Translations under genes and position numbers: made by a program
Assembly (NCBI GenBank): GCA_032622095.1
Contig: CP136069.1
Location: 163,797,043-163,861,042, forward strand
DNA: 64,000 bases
Source of the DNA: Siphonodentalium dalli
Lineage: Eukaryota > Mollusca > Scaphopoda > Gadilida > Siphonodentaliidae
Reading direction: 5' to 3'
The notes under the pieces: generated by a model
What the model was told of the DNA's origin: nothing
Seen by the model: only the letters and a program-made list of their open reading frames with translations
The model's database searches: none
In this document: positions 32,089 through 47,000 of the stretch, in pieces
Position numbering within the stretch: the first letter of the stretch is position 1
Layout of the letters: the number at the start of each line of letters is the position of its first letter

Positions 32089-35000
32089 CTGCAATAGAGA
32101 ACATTACATTACTGAGATTATACATTCAATCAATGTTGTTTTCGATGCATCTATCTCTGGGTGTATAGCAGTGTCAGATGCCGAACAACATACTGTATAA
32201 TTACATGTAAATACACGACCAGAGATGCATTGAAAACAATGTTGATTGCTTATAATTACGCCAACAAAACATTGTTTTAGGTTAAAAAAAAATCTTTGAA
32301 ACATGATTTTTTGCTTGAGTGGTAAAAATTGACAATTGCCGACTGGAAATTTGCAACAAAAACACACTTCAACCTCTTTTTTTCAATGACATTCCACATA
32401 TAAGTAAGACACCACACTATTAGACAATACTTGCTGGCGTAAAATTGACATATTTAAACAATACTGAAACATCTATAATTGTTATCAACACAGCAGTGTC
32501 AATAGAAATTCAGAAGCTGTGTTCCTGAACTTCCCAACCGAATTTCCAGTCTCCGATGACTAACGGAAACAAACACAATAATTGTCATATTTTATAATTT
32601 TGTGATCAATGTCATATTAGTATTGGTATGAATCTTAAATTTTTTTAATAGTCATGTAACATATACCCCAACTAGATTATAAAATTTTGACATTTCACTG
32701 ATAAGTTTTATTCATTAATTTTGTTTTTGCGGTATGGTAACTATGAACATGTGGGGCGACGGTTAGAGTCGACCAATTTCTTAAAGTATCACTGCGCTTT
32801 GTGATGCGGGGAAACAGTACTTTCCTCAGTTGATAGAGATGTAACTATCAAGCATATCTAAGTGCATTGACTAATCATATGCACATATTCTAATGATAGT
32901 GAATGTAGGTGTAATGATATCCTGAATCAACCTCAAGAGACCTGAGTTTAGTGTGCCTGTCATTTGCCGAATGAGGTCCCCAGAGGGTGAATTTAGTGAC
33001 GCTCTCCCGCATAGTAGGCTAGCATCACTAAATTCACCCTCTGGGGACCTCATTCTGCTTAGGCCTCATCTTCTCTGGAGAGTTTCTTTATTATCAAATT
33101 TCTATAGAAACTTCTTCACATAGATATATTCCTTTTTTAGTTTATTTTCTCTTTACTCAAATTGGCAGACAACACATTGCATAATTGAGGTTCCCAATGG
33201 GTGCACATCACAATATTCACCATTTGGGAACTTCAATCTGAGTCTATGTCTCCCATAGCTGATGAGGCCATGCAGAATGAGGTCCCAACATGGTGAATTT
33301 AGTGATGCTAGCCCACTATGCTCAGGCTTCAAGTCTAGAGCTGATTTTCAGGGTGAAGTGACTTCTCCTTGACACAAAACTAAGGCGAACTGATCATCGT
33401 CTACGGTGAAGAACATGTTAAATAATTGAAATTGATCAGTAGTCACTACATGATGATATTATGAACAATTTAAAATGTAAATTAAAATTATAATTTTAAT
33501 GGTTAAAGCAAGGGAGTAACAGAATCCACTGGGCCGATCAAAATAATGGTTCGAACCAGTATAAGACAAGTGTGTGACCTGAACCTGAAAACTGCTCAAT
33601 CCTAACATCTATATTAGTCTATCTGCAGGGAATTCCCCACTGATATGTTTTTCTGAAGTAATTATAAGCTTTTAACTGACCATATGGGAGTAACCAGGAC
33701 ACACTGCGACGACCATGGTTCAGCCCAGTGTGAGAAATTTGAAATCTGAACATATGAATTGCAAAATCCTAGCACCTATTGAGTAGCCTCAAAGTTTCCA
33801 ATTGTTAGAAACTTCAAATCTGACACCCCATATAATGTAGGAAAATTTTCAACTACTGGTCATTTGGACCAAAAGTAGGAAAATATGCAAATGATGGTCT
33901 AAAACAAAATATTCCCCACTAAGATTGTTGGAAAATCAATATACGAAAACGATTTCAACCTACTGTTTCGTGAGAAATTTCCAACTATTTTTGTGTCGGC
34001 ATGATATTTCGAACAGTTGAAACATTTTGACCAAAGGTTGAGGGACATATAGCTTAATTGGTTCTCTGTAGTATTTGTGCGTACGGGTCTCTGCCCCGGC
34101 TATATAGGCTGATATGATATTCAACGGACGTTCGAAGCGATGTGTTTTACACGACACCCTTTCGATGTATGCATGGGTCTTTATATCCAGTGATTCTGTC
34201 AGGCTACTTTTAGTTGGTTATGTTGTTGAACCATTGCAGGTCGAATCCGGAGCCTTAATCTGCTTCCACAGACCTACCGCTGACGCATGCGGCCAATACA
34301 TGGGGCTATCGGACATTTCAAATCATACATATATATCACTGGGGTTGCGGCTGACGCAGTTAAACGCATCCGATTTAACGAAGATGCGCTTAGCTGCGTC
34401 AGCCGCAACCCCAGTGATATATGCATGGTTTAAAACGTTGCGCCTATAGGCCTATAACCCGATAGCCGCATGCATCAGCATGTCTGTGAACACAGCTTTA
34501 TACCGACATGGTCTATATTTATTGAATTTGTGTGCACAAGTCTCTACCGGTATCCAGACTGAGCCCACATGTAGTGTATATATGACTATATTTACGTATA
34601 TACTTCGTTCGTTCGAAGGGAGGTCCCGCTCAGTAATTTCCGTTTGGTCAACTGCTGCACATGAAACGTTCGCCCGAACGGTAACCATCACCACCGGGCA
34701 CATGCAGGAAAAAGGGCTGTTCATTCGAAGGGTACGAACCCCCTTGGCTACGGGCTTGTAAAGGTACTCAATATCCGATTTGATGGCCCCCATATCATCA
34801 GATTCCAACAACAAATTTGTTTTTTAAATGTCGCTTCAGTTATCAGAATTTATTAATTGCCCAAAAATAATGCTTACCACAGTCTACTATAGTATAAAAT
34901 TGCCCAAAACCTGTTATTTATCAACATTTTGTTCAACAAAATTTGGCCGGATTGCCAAATATCTAAAACCCAAAGCCACTTAATTTTACAGTTATCCATC

Positions 35001-38000
35001 TTCATCCGCAATTTGGGCTCGACCTCGACCCCAAAGACAAATAAATAGTAATTTGGGAGCATTAATTCAGAATATGCATCTGTAAAATATGAAATGTTTG
35101 CATTCACATCATAACCCTGACAGCTATGCATGATAACCAAGCATAATTGTAAGAAAATAGCTGTATTTTATGCCACACCTAACATGCAGGGATGTGGTAT
35201 TGTGTAATGATAACGCCCACACCTAACATGCAGGGATGGGTAATGGTAATGTGTTTTTCAACACACAGAACATAAACAGGTATGCGGATCACTGGGAGAT
35301 TTTGATGTCAATAGTAAATTCGTCGATTTGGGATTTATGGATCGGACACAGTGAGAAGTGCACTGCCGACCACCAGCCTTTCACCGCCACTGGGTGGGGT
35401 AATGGTAATGTGAAATGATAATGCATTATAATGTACTACTATTTCTCACCATTTATCTTAGCCCTAACTAATGCAAAGAGACCACAAACACAATTTTAAT
35501 TTTTTTTTTTAAACCTAAATATTAATAATAATAGTGATGCAGAACTTTTTATGTGCCCATTTTTTAAATTTAGTACCGGTGTAACAGGATATCTTCCCCC
35601 CCTGGATATCTTACCCCCCGGGGGGGAAGATATCCTAGGATATCTTACCCCCCACCCTGGATATCTTCCCCCCCATGTACGACTAAAAAATAATTTAACT
35701 CATTTGATATCGTTTGGTTGTGAAATGGCCAGAAAAATGTTTTTTGAGATTAAAAAAATAAATAATAATTATTAATTTTTTTTTTATTTAAAAAAAAAAA
35801 GTGACAAAATTATTGTTTTCACGAATTTGATTGTCTTTTTTTTTTCTTTCAAATGTCCAGGCTTGGATATTCCACACCCCCCCCCCCCCCCCCCCCACCC
35901 AGCACCTACATGACAGAAAAATCATCTTATGGTTTTATCGCTTATTTTGCTTTATATATTCATGAGCCAGGGTTTGGGGTGGGGGAAGATGTCCAGGTCA
36001 GGATATCTCCCCCCCCCCCCCCCACCCAGCACCTACTTGACAAAAAAATAATCTTATGGTTTTATTGCTCGTTTTGTTTAATATAGTCATGAAACAGCGA
36101 AAAATTAACTTCTTCTGAGAACAAGTTGTTTGAGTCAGGGTTTGGGTGGGGGTGGGGGGGGAGATGTCCAGGTCAGGATATCTAAACCCCCCACCCAGCA
36201 CCTACATGACAAAAAAATAATCTTATGGTTTTATCGCTCGTTTTGCTTTATATAGTCATGAAACAGCGAGAAATTAACTTCTTCTGAGAACAAGTTGTTT
36301 GAGTCAGGGTTTGGTGTGGGGGGGGGAAATGTCCAGGTCAGGATATCTTCCCCCCCCCCCACCCAGCACCTACATGACAAAAAAATAATCTTATGGTTTT
36401 ATTGCTCGTTTTGTTTTATATAGTCATGAAACAGCGAGAAATTAACTTCTTCTGAGAACAAGTTGTTTGAGTCAGGGTTTGGGTGGGGGTGGGGGGGGGG
36501 GAAGATGTCCAGGTCAGGATATCTTCCCCCCCACCCAGCACCTACATGACAAAATGAAAGTGTCAATGACACTGTAGCTCAACTTGGAAAGGGAATAATT
36601 TAATATATTACAGTCAATGGAGCGATTAGGAATGTGGAAAGTTGAATGTCTAATACTAGTTTATAGACATGAAGAGAAAAGTAAAATCCAAGATGGCTGC
36701 TGGCGGCCATGTTTTCAGCCGAATGACCCCAAAATGAGTCGTTCCCAACTACATGTCATCGTTAACATCAATGACAAATTTTATGACGATCAGACTAAAG
36801 GTACGACCTGTGGCCCGTGCTAATGGATTAAATTTTGAAATCCAAGATGGCCACTGGCGGCCATGTTTTTTGTCCGAATGACCCCGAAATCAGACTAAAG
36901 GTACGACCTGTAGCCCGTGGTAAAGGATTTAGTCATACAAAGAGTAAAATCCAAGTTGGCTGCTGGCGGCCATGTTTTTTGGCCAAATGACCCCCAAAAT
37001 GACTCGTTCCCATCTACATGTCATTATTAACATTCATGACAAATTTTATGATGATCAGACTAAAGGTACAACCTGTAGCCCGTGCTAAAGGATTTAGTCA
37101 TACAAAGAGTAAAATCCAAGATGGCTGCTGGCGACCATGTTTTTTGGCCGATTGACCCCAAAATTACTCGTTCCCATCTACATGTCATTGTTAAGAACCA
37201 TGACAAATTTTATGATGATCAGACTAAAGGTACGACCTGTAGCCCGTGCTAAAGAATTTAGTCATACAAAGAGTAAAATCCAAGATGGCTGATGGCGGCC
37301 ATGTTTTTGGCCAAATGACACCCAAAATTACTCGTTCCCATCTACATGTCAATATTAACATCCATGACAAATTTCATGATGATCAGACGAACAGTACGAC
37401 CTGTGGCCCGTGCTAATGGATTAAATTTTGAAATGCAAGATGGCTGCTGGCGGCCATGTTTTTTGTCCGAATGACCCCAAAATGACTCGTTCCCATTTAC
37501 ATTCCAATTTCAACAGCCATGAAAATTTTTATGATGATCAGACTAAAGGTACGACCTGTAGCCCGTGCTAAAGGATTTAGTCATACAAAGAGTAAAATCC
37601 AAGATGGCTGCTGGCGGCCATGTTTTTTGGCCGAATGACCCCAAAATGACTCGTTCCCATCTACATGTCATTATTAACATTCATGACAAATTTTATGATG
37701 ATCAGACTAAAGATACAACCTGTAGCCCGTGCTAAAGGATTTAGTCATACAAAGAGTGAAATCCAAGATGGCTGCTGGCGGCCATGTTTTTCGGCCAAAT
37801 GACCCCAAAAGTACTCGTTCCCATCTACATGTCAATATTAACATCCATGACAAATTTCATGATGATCAGACGAACAGTACTAACTGTGGCCCGTGCTAAT
37901 GGATTAAATTTTTAAATGCAAGATGGCTGCTGGCGGCCATGTTTTTTGTCCGAATGACCCCAAAATGACTCGTTCCCATCTACATTCCAATTTCAACAGC

Positions 38001-41000
38001 CATGACAAATTTTATGATGATCAGACTAAATGTACGACCTGTAGCCTGTGCTAAAGGATTTAGTCATACAAAGAGTAAAATCCAAGATGGCTGCTGGCGA
38101 CCATGTTTTTTGGCCGAATGACCCCAAAATTACTCGTTCCCATCTACATGTCAATATTATCATCCATGACAAATTTCATGATGATCAGACAAACAGTACG
38201 ACCTGTGGCCCGTGCTAATGGATTAAATTTTGAAATCCAAGATGGCCGCTGGTGGCCATGTTTTTTGTCCGAATGACCCCAAAATGACTCGTTCCCATCT
38301 ACATTCCAATTTCAACAGCCATGACAAATTTTATAATGATCAGACTAAAGGTACGACCTGTAGCCCGTGCTAAAGGATTTAGTCACACAAAGAGTAAAAT
38401 CCAAGATGGCTGCTGACGGCCATGTTTTTTGGCCGAATGACCCCAAAATGACTCGTTCCCATCTACATGTCATTATTAACATTCTTGACAAATTTTATGA
38501 TGATCAGACTAAAAGTAGGACCTGTAGCCCGTGCTAAAGGATTTAGTCATGCAAAGAGTAAAATCCAAGACGGCTGCTGGCGGCCATGTTTTTTGGCCGA
38601 TTGACCCCAAAATGACTCGTACCAATCTACATGTCATTGTTAACATCCATGACAAATTTGATGATGATCAGACTAAAGGTACGACCTGTAGCCCGTGCTA
38701 AAGAATTTAGTCATACAAAGAGTAAAATCCAAGATGGCTGCTGGCAGCCATGTTTTTGGGCCGAATGACCCCAAAATTACTCGTTCCCATCTACATGTCA
38801 ATATTAACATCCATGACAAATTTCATGATGATCAGACAAACAGTGCGACCTGTGGCCCGTGCTAATGGATTGAATTTTGAAAACAAAGATGGCCACTGGC
38901 GGCCATGTTTTTTGTCCGAATGACCCCAAAATGACTCGTTCCCATCTACATTCCAATTTCAACAGCCATGATAAATTTCATGATTATCAGACTAAAGGTA
39001 CGACCTGTAGCCCGTGCTAAAGGATTTAGTCATACAAAGAGTAAAATCCAAGATGGCTGCTGGCGGCCATGTTTTTTGCCCGAATAATCCAATGAAAGTG
39101 TCAATGACACTGTAGCTCAACTTGGAAAGGGAATAATTTAATATATTACAGTCAATGGAGCGATTAGGAATGTGGAAAGTTGAATGTCTAATACTAGTTT
39201 ATAGACATGAAGAGAAAAGTAAAATCCAAGATGGCTGCTGGCGGCCATGTTTTCAGCCGAATGACCCCAAAATGAGTCGTTCCCAACTACATGTCATCGT
39301 TAACATCAATGACAAATTTTATGACGATCAGACTAAAGGTACGACCTGTGGCCCGTGCTAATGGATTAAATTTTGAAATCCAAGATGGCCACTGGCGGCC
39401 ATGTTTTTTGTCCGAATGACCCCGAAATCAGACTAAAGGTACGACCTGTAGCCCGTGGTAAAGGATTTAGTCATACAAAGAGTAAAATCCAAGTTGGCTG
39501 CTGGCGGCCATGTTTTTTGGCCAAATGACCCCCAAAATGACTCGTTCCCATCTACATGTCATTATTAACATTCATGACAAATTTTATGATGATCAGACTA
39601 AAGGTACAACCTGTAGCCCGTGCTAAAGGATTTAGTCATACAAAGAGTAAAATCCAAGATGGCTGCTGGCGACCATGTTTTTTGGCCGATTGACCCCAAA
39701 ATTACTCGTTCCCATCTACATGTCATTGTTAAGAACCATGACAAATTTTATGATGATCAGACTAAAGGTACGACCTGTAGCCCGTGCTAAAGAATTTAGT
39801 CATACAAAGAGTAAAATCCAAGATGGCTGATGGCGGCCATGTTTTTGGCCAAATGACACCCAAAATTACTCGTTCCCATCTACATGTCAATATTAACATC
39901 CATGACAAATTTCATGATGATCAGACGAACAGTACGACCTGTGGCCCGTGCTAATGGATTAAATTTTGAAATCCAAGATGGCTGCTAGCGGCCATGTTTT
40001 TTGTCCGAATGACCCCAAAATGACTCGTTCCCATTTACATTCCAATTTCAACAGCCATGAAAATTTTTATGATGATCAGACTAAAGGTACGACCTGTAGC
40101 CCGTGCTAAAGGATTTAGTCATACAAAGAGTAAAATCCAAGATGGCTGCTGGCGGCCATGTTTTTTGGCCGAATGACCCCAAAATGACTCGTTCCCATCT
40201 ACATGTCATTATTAACATTCATGACAAATTTTATGATGATCAGACTAAAGATACAACCTGTAGCCCGTGCTAAAGGATTTAGTCATACAAAGAGTGAAAT
40301 CCAAGATGGCTGCTGGCGGCCATGTTTTTCGGCCAAATGACCCCAAAAGTACTCGTTCCCATCTACATGTCAATATTAACATCCATGACAAATTTCATGA
40401 TGATCAGACGAACAGTACTAACTGTGGCCCGTGCTAATGGATTAAATTTTTAAATGCAAGATGGCTGCTGGCGGCCATGTTTTTTGTCCGAATGACCCCA
40501 AAATGACTCGTTCCCATCTACATTCCAATTTCAACAGCCATGACAAATTTTATGATGATCAGACTAAATGTACGACCTGTAGCCTGTGCTAAAGGATTTA
40601 GTCATACAAAGAGTAAAATCCAAGATGGCTGCTGGCGACCATGTTTTTTGGCCGAATGACCCCAAAATTACTCGTTCCCATCTACATGTCAATATTATCA
40701 TCCATGACAAATTTCATGATGATCAGACAAACAGTACGACCTGTGGCCCGTGCTAATGGATTAAATTTTGAAATCCAAGATGGCCGCTGGCGGCCATGTT
40801 TTTTGTCCGAATGACCCCAAAATGACTCGTTCCCATCTACATTCCAATATCAACAGCCATGACAAATTTTATGATGATCAGACTAAAGGTACGACCTGTA
40901 GCCCGTGCTAAAGGATTTAGTCATACAAAGAGTAAAATCCAAGATGGCTGCTGGCGGCCATGTTTTTTGGCCGAATGACCCCAAAATTACTCGTTCCCAT

Positions 41001-44000
41001 CTACATGTCAATATTATCATCCATGACAAATTTCATGATGATCAGACAAACAGTACGACCTGTGGCCCGTGCTAATGGATTAAATTTTGAAATCCAAGAT
41101 GGCCGCTGGCGGCCATGTTTTTTGTCCGAATGACCCCAAAATGACTCGTTCCCATCTACATTCCAATATCAACAGCCATGACAAATTTTATGATGATCAG
41201 ACTAAAGGTACGACCTGTAGCCCGTGCTAAAGGATTTAGTCATACAAAGAGTAAAATCCAAGTTGGCTGCTGGCGGCCATGTTTTTTGGCCAAATGACCC
41301 CAAAATGACTCGTTCCCATCTACATGTCATTATTAACATTCATGACAAATTTTATGATTATCAGACTAAAGGTACAACCTGTAGCCCGTGCTGAAGGATT
41401 TAGTCATACAAAGAGTAAAATCCAAGATGGCTGCTGGCGACCATGTTTTTTGGCCGATTGACCCCAAAATTACTCGTTCCCATCTACATGTCATTGTTAA
41501 GAACCATGACAAATTTTATGATGATCAGACTAAAGGTACGACCTGTAGCCCGTGCTAAAGAATTTAGTCATACAAAGAGTAAAATCCAAGATGGCTGATG
41601 GCGGCCATGTTTTTGGCCAAATGACACCCAAAATTACTCGTTCCCATCTACATGTCAATATTAACATCCATGACAAATTTCATGATGATCAGACGAACAG
41701 TACGACCTGTGGCCCGTGCTAATGGATTAAATTTTGAAATCCAAGATGGCTGCTAGCGGCCATGTTTTTTGTCCGAATGACCCCAAAATGACTCGTTCCC
41801 ATTTACATTCCAATTTCAACAGCCATGAAATTTTTTATGATGATCAGACTAAAGGTACGACCTGTAGCCCGTGCTAAAGGATTTAGTCATACAAAGAGTA
41901 AAATCCAAGATGGCTGCTGGCGGCCATGTTTTTTGGCCGAATGCCTCCAAAATGACTCGTTCCCATCTACATGTCATTATTAACATTCATGACAAATTTT
42001 ATGATGATCAGACTAAAGATACAACCTGTAGCCCGTGCTAAAGGATTTAGTCATACAAAGAGTGAAATCCAAGATGGCTGCTGGCGGCCATGTTTTTCGG
42101 CCAAATGACCCCAAAAGTACTCGTTCCCATCTACATGTCAATATTAACATCCATGACAAATTTCATGATGATCAGACGAACAGTACTAACTGTGGCCCGT
42201 GCTAATGGATTAAATTTTTAAATGCAAGATGGCTGCTGGCGGCCATGTTTTTTGTCCGAATGACCCCAAAATGACTCGTTCCCATCTACATTCCAATTTC
42301 AACAGCCATGACAAATTTTATGATGATCAGACTAAATGTACGACCTGTAGCCTGTGCTAAAGGATTTAGTCATACAAAGAGTAAAATCCAAGATGGCTGC
42401 TGGCGACCATGTTTTTTGGCCGAATGACCCCAAAATTACTCGTTCCCATCTACATGTCAATATTATCATCCATGACAAATTTCATGATGATCAGACAAAC
42501 AGTACGACCTGTGGCCCGTGCTAATGGATTAAATTTTGAAATCCAAGATGGCCGCTGGCGGCCATGTTTTTTGTCCGAATGACCCCAAAATGACTCGTTC
42601 CCATCTACATTCCAATATCAACAGCCATGACAAATTTTATGATGATCAGACTAAAGGTACGACCTGTAGCCCGTGCTAAAGGATTTAGTCATACAAAGAG
42701 TAAAATCCAAGATGGCTGCTGGCGGCCATGTTTTTTGGCCGAATGACCCCAAAATTACTCGTTCCCATCTACATGTCAATATTATCATCCATGACAAATT
42801 TCATGATGATCAGACAAACAGTACGACCTGTGGCCCGTGCTAATGGATTAAATTTTGAAATCCAAGATGGCCGCTGGCAGCCATGTTTTTTGTCCGAATG
42901 ACCCCAAAATGACTCGTTCCCATCTACATTCCAATATCAACAGCCATGACAAATTTTATGATGATCAGACTAAAGGTACGACCTGTAGCCCGTGCTAAAG
43001 GATTTAGTCATACAAAGAGTAAAATCCAAGTTGGCTGCTGGCGGCCATGTTTTTTGGCCAAATGACCCCAAAATGACTCGTTCCCATCTACATGTCATTA
43101 TTAACATTCATGACAAATTTTATGATGATCAGACTAAAGGTACAACCTGTAGCCCGTGCTAAAGGATTTAGTCATACAAAGAGTAAAATCCAAGATGGCT
43201 GCTGACGACCATGTTTTTTGGCCGATTGACCCCAAAATTACTCGTTCCCATCTACATGTCATTGTTAAGAACCATGACAAATTTTATGATGATCAGACTA
43301 AAGGTACGACCTGTAGCCCGTGCTAAAGAATTTAGTCATACAAAGAGTAAAATCCAAGATGGCTGATGGCGGCCATGTTTTTGGCCAAATGACACCCAAA
43401 ATTACTCGTTCCCATCTACATGTCAATATTAACATCCATGACAAATTTCATGATGATCAGACGAACAGTACGACCTGTGGCCCGTGCTAATGGATTAAAT
43501 TTTGAAATCCAAGATGGCTGCTAGCGGCCATGTTTTTTGTCCGAATGACCCCAAAATGACTCGTTCCCATTTACATTCCAATTTCAACAGCCATGAAAAT
43601 TTTTATGATGATCAGACTAAAGGTACGACCTGTAGCCCGTGCTAAAGGATTTAGTCATACAAAGAGTAAAATCCAAGATGGCTGCTGGCGGCCATGTTTT
43701 TTGGCCGAATGACCCCAAAATGACTCGTTCCCATCTACATGTCATTATTAACATTCATGACAAATTTTATGATGATCAGACTAAAGATACAACCTGTAGC
43801 CCGTGCTAAAGGATTTAGTCATACAAAGAGTGAAATCCAAGATGGCTGCTGGCGGCCATGTTTTTGGGCCGAATGACCCCAAAATAACTCGTTCCCATCT
43901 ACATGTCAATATTAACATCCATGACAAATTTCATGATGATCAGACGAAGAGTGCGACCTGTGGCCCGTGCTAATGGATTGAATTTTGAAAACAAAGATGG

Positions 44001-47000
44001 CCACTGGCGGCCATGTTTTTTGTCCGAATGACCCCAAAATGACTCGTTCCCATGTACATTCCAATTTCAACAGCCATGACAAATTTCATGATTATCAGAC
44101 TAAAGGTATGACCTGTAGCCCGTGCTAAAGGATTTAGTCATACAAAGAGTAAAATCCAAGACGGCTGCTGGCGGCCATGTTTTTTGCCCGAATAACCCAA
44201 AAATGACTCATTCCCATCTACATGTCATTGTTAACATCCATGACAAATTTTATGATGATCTGACTAAAGGTACGACCTGTAGCCCGTGCTAAAGGATTTA
44301 GTCATGCAAAGAGTAAAATCGAAGATGGCTGCTGGCGGCCATGTTTTTTGGCCGAATGACCCCAAAATTACTCGTTCCCATCTACATGTCAATATTAACA
44401 TCCATGACAAATTTCATGACGATCAGACGAACAGTACGGCCTGTAGCCCGTGCTAATGGATTGAATTTTGAAATCTAAGATGGCCGCTGGCGGCCATGTT
44501 TTTTTTCCAAATGACCCCAAAATGAATCATTCCGGTACAAATGTTGATGTCAACAGCTATGACAAATTTCATAATGATCCGATTAAAGGTACGACCTGTA
44601 GCCTCTATTGTTGACGCCTTACGTACACACGCACACACGCGCACACGCACACACGTACACACGTACACACGGACGACGGACGACAAAGCCATGGCAATAG
44701 CTCAAACTTTACAAAGTAAAGTTGAGCTAAAAATAATCTTATGGTTTTATCGCTCGTTTTGCTTTATATAGTCATGAAACAGCGAGAAATTAACTTCTTC
44801 TGAGAACAAGTTGTTTGAGTCAGGGTTTGGTGTGGGGGGGAAGATGTCCAGGTCAGGATATCTTCCCCCCCACCCAGCACCTACATGACAAAAAAATAAT
44901 CTTATGGTTTTATCGCTCGTTTTGCTTTATATAGTCATGCAACAGCGAGAAATTAACTTCTTCTGAGAACAAGTTGTTTGAGTCAGGGTTTGGTGTGGGG
45001 GGGGAGATGTCCAGGTCAGGATATCTCCCCCCCCCCCCCCACCCAGCACCTACATGACAAAAAAATAATCTTATGGTTTTATCGCTTGTTTTGCTTTATA
45101 TAGTCATGAAACAGCGAGAAATTAACTTCTTCTGAGAACAAGTTGTTTGAGTCAGGGTTTGGGGTGGGGGGGGGGGGGGGGGAGATGTCCAGGTCAGGAT
45201 ATCTTCCCCCCCCCCCACCCAGCACCTACATGACAAAAAAATAATCTTATGGTGTTATCGCTCGTTTTGCTTTATATAGTCATGAAACAGCGAGAAATTA
45301 ACTTCTTCTGAGAACAAGTTGTTTGAGTCAGGGTTTGGGTGGGGGGGAAGATGTCCAGGTCAGGATATCTTCCCCCCCCCCCCCCCCCACCCAGCACCTA
45401 CATGACAAAAAAATAATCTTATGGTTTTATCGCTTGTTTTGCTTTATATAGTCATGAAACAGCGAGAAATTAACTTCTTCTGAGAACAAGATTATTTTTT
45501 TGTCATGTAGTTGCTGGGTGGGGGGGGGGGGGGGGGGGGAAGATATCCTGACCTGGACATCTCCCCCCACCCCAAACCCTGACTCAAAAAACTTTTTCTC
45601 AGAAGAAGTTAATTTCTCGCTGTTTCATGAATATATAAAGCAAAACAAGCGATAAAACCATAAGATTATTTTTTTGTCATGTAGGTGCTAGGTGGGGGGG
45701 GGGGGGGAGATATCCTGACCTGGACATCTTTCCCCCCCCCCCACCCCAAACCCTGACTCAAAAAAGTTGTTCTCAGAAGAAGTTAATTTCTCCCTGTTTC
45801 ATGACTATAAAAAGCAAAACGAGCGATAAAACCATAAGATTATTTTTATGTCATGTAGGTGCTGGGTGGGGGGGGGGGGGGGAGATATCCCGACCTGGAC
45901 ATCTTCCCCTCCCCCCCCCCCTCCCCCCAAACCCTGACTCAAAAAACTTTTTCTCAGAAGAAGTTAATTTCTCGCTGTTTCATGAATATATAAAGCAAAA
46001 CAAGCAATAAATCCATACAATGATTTATTTGTCATGTAGGTGCTGGGTGGGGGGGGGGGATATCCTGACCTGGACATCTCCCCCCCCCACCCCAAACCCT
46101 GACTCAAACAACTTTCTCTTGGAGAAGCCAATTTCTCGCTGTTTCATTACTATATAAAGCAAAATAAGCGATAAAACCATAAGATTATTTTTTTGTCATG
46201 TAGGTGCTGGGTGGGGGGAAGATATCCTGACCTGGACATCTCCCCCCCCCCCCCCACCCCAAACCCTGACTCAAAAAAGTTGTTCTCAGAAGAAGTTAAT
46301 TTCTCCCTGTTTCATGACTATATAAAGCAAAACGAGCGATAAAACCATAAGATTATTTTTTTGTCATGTAGGTGCTGGGTGGGGGGGGGGGGGGGGGGGG
46401 GGGGGAGATATCCTGACCTGGACATCTCCCCCCCCCCCCCCAAACCCTGACTCAAAAAACTTTTTCTCAGAAGAAGTTAATTTCTCGCTGTTTCATGAAT
46501 ATATAAAGCAAAACAAGCAATAAATCCATACAATGATTTATTTGTCATGTAGGTGCTAGGTGGGGGTGGGGATATCCTGACCTGGACATCTCCCCCCCCC
46601 CCCGACCCCAAACCCTGACTCAAACAACTTTCTCTTGGAGAAGCTAATTTCTCGCTGTTTCATTACTATATAAAGCAAAATAAGCGATAAAACCATAAGA
46701 TGATTTTTTTGTCATGTAGGTGCGGGGTGGGGGGGGGTGGAATATCCAAGCCTGGACGTTTGAAAGAAAAGAAAAAATTTGAATTAAAAAAAAAACATTT
46801 TTCTGGTCATTTCATGAACAGACAATCAAATTCGTGAAAAAACTAATTTTGTCACTTTTTTTTTTTAAATAAAAACAAAATTAATATATATTTTTTTTTA
46901 ATCTCCAAAAACATTTTTCTGGCCATTTCGGAACCAAACGATATCATATGAGTGAAATTATTTTTTAGTCGTACATGGGGGGGAAGATATCCAGGGTGGG

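Noticed and set aside
34049-34250. A-box-like tagcttaattgg and B-box-like ggtcgaatccgg, possibly a tRNA-derived SINE
   Set aside because: The boxes are about 180 bp apart, far beyond the usual spacing; no poly(A) tail or duplication found.
36617-36823. Identical 68-codon ORFs at 36617 and 39155
   Set aside because: The identity is due to the 2,538-bp duplication of the satellite block, not to a conserved protein.
44610-44690. CA/CG-rich ORF encoding VYVCTCVRVRVCACVR on the minus strand
   Set aside because: Translation of the microsatellite in the tail of the family E element.
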